The position numbers and the translations under genes are program-made. The notes under the pieces were generated by a model. The model was not told the DNA's origin. It searched no databases and was given only the letters and a program-made list of their open reading frames with translations. Below are positions 61,881-64,000 of a stretch of 64,000 nt of DNA, one piece after another. Within the stretch, counting starts at the first letter, position 1; every line of letters starts with the position of its first letter. Origin of the DNA: Paracraurococcus lichenis (GTDB lineage Bacteria > Pseudomonadota > Alphaproteobacteria > Acetobacterales > Acetobacteraceae); the NCBI RefSeq assembly GCF_030657435.1, contig NZ_JAUTWS010000001.1, positions 62,001 to 126,000 on the forward strand, in the 5' to 3' direction.

Positions 61881-63298
61881 GGCGTGCCCCAGCCGCCGCC
61901 GAGCGCCCGGAACAGCCCGACCGCGGCCTGCAGCCGCGCGAGCCTTGCCTGCGCCAGGGTATTGCGGGCGGAGAAGAGGGTCTGCTGGGTGTTCAGCAGG
62001 GTGATGAGGTCGATGGTGCCGGCGCCGAGCTGCGCCTCGGAGATGGCGTAGGACCGCTCGGCCATGCGGACGGCATTGGCCTGCAGCGCCTCCTGCTCGG
62101 TGGTCTGGCGGAGCGCGACCAGGGCGTTCTCGGTATCCACCAGGGCATTGAGGATGGCGAAGCGGTAGGTCTGCAGCAGCTCCTCCGCCTGGGCCTCCCG
62201 CAACTGGACCTGGCCGCGCAGCGCGCCGCCGCGGAAGATCGGCTGGGCGATGCCGGCGGCCAGGCTGAAGACCAGGGATTCCGGCCGGGTCAGCGTCTCG
62301 AGCGCGAGGCTGGTCCAGCCGCCGGAGCCGGTCAGGGTGACGGAGGGCAGGAGCTGCGCCCGGGCGGTGACGATATTGGCATTGGCGGCGGCCAGCGTCG
62401 CCTCGGCGTTGAGCACGTCGGGACGGCGGGCCAGCACCTCGGCCGGCAGGCCGGGCGTCACCGGCGGCACGGTGATCCGGTTGAAGGTCCCGCCCTGCAG
62501 CACGATCCGCTCCGGCGGCAGCGCGACCAGCGTGCCGAGCGAGTTGCGGTTGGTCTCGACCTCCTGCACCAGCGGCGGGATCAGCGCCTGCTGCTGCGCC
62601 GCCACCGCCTCCTGCTGCGCCAGTTCCAGGCCGGTGCCGGTGCCGACCGAGACGCGGTCGCGGATGACCCGCAGCACGCGCTGGGCGATCTCCAGGTTCT
62701 GCCGCTGCAGCGCCAGCCGGTCCTGCGCGCCGAGCAGGGCGAAATAGGTATTGGCGACGCTGGCCTGGGTGGTCAGGGTCACGGTGCCGACATCGAAGCG
62801 ATTGGCGAAGGCGGCCTGCTGCGCGGCCTCGGTGGCGGCGCGGTTCTTGCCCCAGAAGTCGATCTCGTAGCTCGCCGAGAGCTGCAGCCGGTCGGCCGCG
62901 GTCACGCGGACGCGCCGGTTGACGAGGCCGGTGATGCTGGCGGTGTTCACGCTGCCGGTCTGCTGCCGCGTGGCCTGGCCGGTCAGGTCCACCGTCGGCA
63001 GCAGGGTGGCGCCGTTGATACGTACCTGCGCATCGGCCTGGCGGACGCGGGCGACGGCGGCGGCGATGTCGGTATTGGCCTCCAGCGCACGGGCCATCAG
63101 CGCGTCGAGCTCCGCCGAGCCGAAGCCGCGCCACCAGCCCGGGTCGGGCCATTGCACCGGGGCGCCAGAGTCGATGGCGGCCAGCCGCTGCGGCAGGTCG
63201 ATGCCGGAGGTGGTGGCGGGCGGCGTCAGCCAGGAGCAGGCGGGCAGCAGCGCGGCGGTGGCGACCAGCGCCGCCCTGCGGCCGAAGGCATGGGGCAT
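61874..63298 (-). CDS. Efflux outer-membrane factor (NodT/OprM family) lipoprotein
   Basis: A 474-residue outer-membrane channel subunit of the TolC type. The signal peptide carries a lipobox (ALLPACSW, Cys near 21). The two OEP repeats are visible as NGATLLPTVDLTGQATRQ with SYEIDFWGKNRAATEAAQQAAFANRF, and ILTAR-like LLPSVTLTGSGGWTS with PIFRGGALRGQVQLREAQAEELLQTYRFAILNALVDTENALVALRQT. It joins the adaptor to export drugs across the outer membrane. ATG 63298 has AGGA upstream inside the end of the previous gene (seven-base gap). It is first of the four efflux genes, an order different from E. coli mdtABC. Confidence 0.92.
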   Translation of the reverse strand: MPHAFGRRAALVATAALLPACSWLTPPATTSGIDLPQRLAAIDSGAPVQWPDPGWWRGFGSAELDALMARALEANTDIAAAVARVRQADAQVRINGATLLPTVDLTGQATRQQTGSVNTASITGLVNRRVRVTAADRLQLSASYEIDFWGKNRAATEAAQQAAFANRFDVGTVTLTTQASVANTYFALLGAQDRLALQRQNLEIAQRVLRVIRDRVSVGTGTGLELAQQEAVAAQQQALIPPLVQEVETNRNSLGTLVALPPERIVLQGGTFNRITVPPVTPGLPAEVLARRPDVLNAEATLAAANANIVTARAQLLPSVTLTGSGGWTSLALETLTRPESLVFSLAAGIAQPIFRGGALRGQVQLREAQAEELLQTYRFAILNALVDTENALVALRQTTEQEALQANAVRMAERSYAISEAQLGAGTIDLITLLNTQQTLFSARNTLAQARLARLQAAVGLFRALGGGWGTPA

Positions 63299-63305
63299 GG
63301 GAGTC

Positions 63306-63746
63306 CTAACGGTCGTGGCGGCGCGCGGCGGCGATCTGCGCCCGGCCGGCCGGCGAGACGGCCTCCAGCGCCTGGACCATGGTCCCGGCGAAGGCGGCGT
63401 TGAAGTCGGACCAGCGGGCCGACCAGTCCCCGAGGGCGCCGCGCAGCGCCTCCGGGTCGAAGGGGTCGCGCGCGATCGCCGCGTCCACCGCCCGGCCGGC
63501 GGCGCGCATGGCGGCGAGCTCGGCGGCGTAGCGGTCCCGCTCCCCCTCGATGACGGCGCGGAAGCGGGGGCGGTCCGTGGCAGGCAGGGTCGCCTCGATG
63601 CGGCCGACCAGGCGGTCGAGGCCACGGCCGCGATGCTCCGCCCCGGCCGGGCGCCACCAGAGCTGGCCGCCGAGCACGAGGTTGAGCGCGAGCGAGGCAC
63701 CGAGCGCCGCGGCGAGCAGGGTGCGGCCGGAAGGCCAGAAGGTCAG
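63306..63746 (-). CDS. CpxP/Spy-like periplasmic heavy-metal resistance protein
   Basis: A 146-residue protein. A single N-terminal membrane or signal segment (RTLLAAALGASLALNLVLGGQLWW) is followed by a periplasmic helical part with DRPRFRAVIEGERDRYAAELAAMRAAGRAVDAAIARDPFDPEALRGAL. This resembles the periplasmic heavy-metal sensor family (CpxP/Spy/CnrX fold). No ATG, GTG or TTG opens the full segment; CTG 63746 overlaps the upstream stop in CTGA and is the likely start, while GTG 63677 would remove the membrane segment. It sits between a one-pass membrane protein and the efflux operon and may sense envelope stress for it. Confidence 0.75.
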   Translation of the reverse strand: MTFWPSGRTLLAAALGASLALNLVLGGQLWWRPAGAEHRGRGLDRLVGRIEATLPATDRPRFRAVIEGERDRYAAELAAMRAAGRAVDAAIARDPFDPEALRGALGDWSARWSDFNAAFAGTMVQALEAVSPAGRAQIAAARRHDR

Positions 63747-64000
63747 AGCGGGTCCTCCAGGATGGGCAGCGTCTGCAGCGGCGCCAGCGGGTCGCCGACC
63801 GCCGGCGCCGCCGAGAAGCCGAGCCAGAGCGCGCAGGTGGCGAGCGCGGCGAGCGCGCCCCAGCCGGCCGGCGCCGCCGGGCGCAGCCGGTCCAGCAGCC
63901 TCGCCCAGGGCGTGGCCGGCGCCGGCAGCGGGGTGCGGGCGATCTCCCGCGCGACGGCGGCGCGCAGCCGGGCGACCGCCTCCGGCGCCGGGTGGGGCAG
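63743..64000 (-). CDS. C-terminal part of a one-pass membrane protein (anti-sigma-like)
   Basis: The window edge cuts this gene; 85 residues remain up to the TGA at 63743-63745. The visible part has an Arg/Pro/Ala-rich cytoplasmic stretch (AVAREIARTPLPAPATPWARLLDRLR) and one membrane helix (WGALAALATCALWLGFSAA). A short tail ends in LPILEDPL. Genes of this shape often lie between an ECF sigma factor gene and a CpxP-like gene and act as anti-sigma factors. The identification rests on context only. Its stop overlaps the CTG start of the next gene. Confidence 0.6.
   Translation of the reverse strand: MPHPAPEAVARLRAAVAREIARTPLPAPATPWARLLDRLRPAAPAGWGALAALATCALWLGFSAAPAVGDPLAPLQTLPILEDPL

Overview
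The window is a stretch of bacterial chromosome with very high GC content (well above 70% by eye, with third codon positions almost always G or C). Several features suggest an alphaproteobacterium of the Acetobacteraceae, Roseomonas-like: two orphan Bug/TctC-type periplasmic receptors, several short-chain dehydrogenases, a DUF3618/holin-X envelope cluster, and a hybrid histidine kinase. This placement is inferred from gene content and base composition, because no rRNA or other phylogenetic marker is present. The window holds about 56 genes, packed with ATGA, GTGA and CTGA overlaps. I saw no rRNA, tRNA, CRISPR array, IS element, integrase or phage region.

Left part (1-13.8 kb): a small-molecule catabolism and uptake region. 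A plus-strand run encodes an MFS transporter, a nu-class-like GST, an SDR and a Bug receptor. An alpha/beta hydrolase and a flavin-binding PNPOx-like protein (minus strand, ended by a clear intrinsic terminator) diverge from a LysR regulator. A URC1/URC4 pair (a GTP cyclohydrolase II-like enzyme plus a DUF1688 protein) resembles the fungal URC uracil-catabolism genes. A second Bug receptor, an exported small protein, a luciferase-like monooxygenase, an RTX repeat protein and a VapBC toxin-antitoxin pair follow.

Middle part (13.8-40.7 kb): DUF445 membrane protein, inorganic pyrophosphatase, an SDR/zinc-ADH divergent pair, an amino-acid-type ABC receptor, M48 lipoprotein protease, bestrophin-like channel, MlaA-like protein, another SDR and a 994-residue alanine-rich repeat protein. 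After these come a COG2509-type flavoprotein, an aldo/keto reductase with an EamA transporter, and a minus-strand cluster (ParA-like ATPase, CopD-like protein, two tandem GNAT acetyltransferases, quinone oxidoreductase). A bifunctional NAD(P)HX repair enzyme, malonyl-CoA decarboxylase, a hybrid histidine kinase and a DUF937 protein close this part.

Right part (40.9-64 kb): a three-gene envelope module (apolipoprotein-like protein, holin-X family protein, DUF3618 protein), an Mfd-family translocase, a second stand-alone NAD(P)HX dehydratase coupled to a histidine phosphatase, an SDR next to a patatin-like phospholipase, a MOSC protein and an MmgE/PrpD protein. The window ends in a tripartite RND efflux operon (outer-membrane factor, adaptor, two permeases). 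That operon is preceded by a CpxP/Spy-like periplasmic protein and the end of a one-pass membrane protein cut by the window edge.

The most interesting items are the URC1-URC4 locus, the alanine-rich repeat protein with a 99-nt tandem repeat, an unusual nested palindrome directly after mfd, a low-GC patch with paired hairpins at 30.5-30.76 kb, two genes that appear to start with CTG inside a CTGA overlap, and a near-consensus promoter that would make the hybrid kinase mRNA leaderless.
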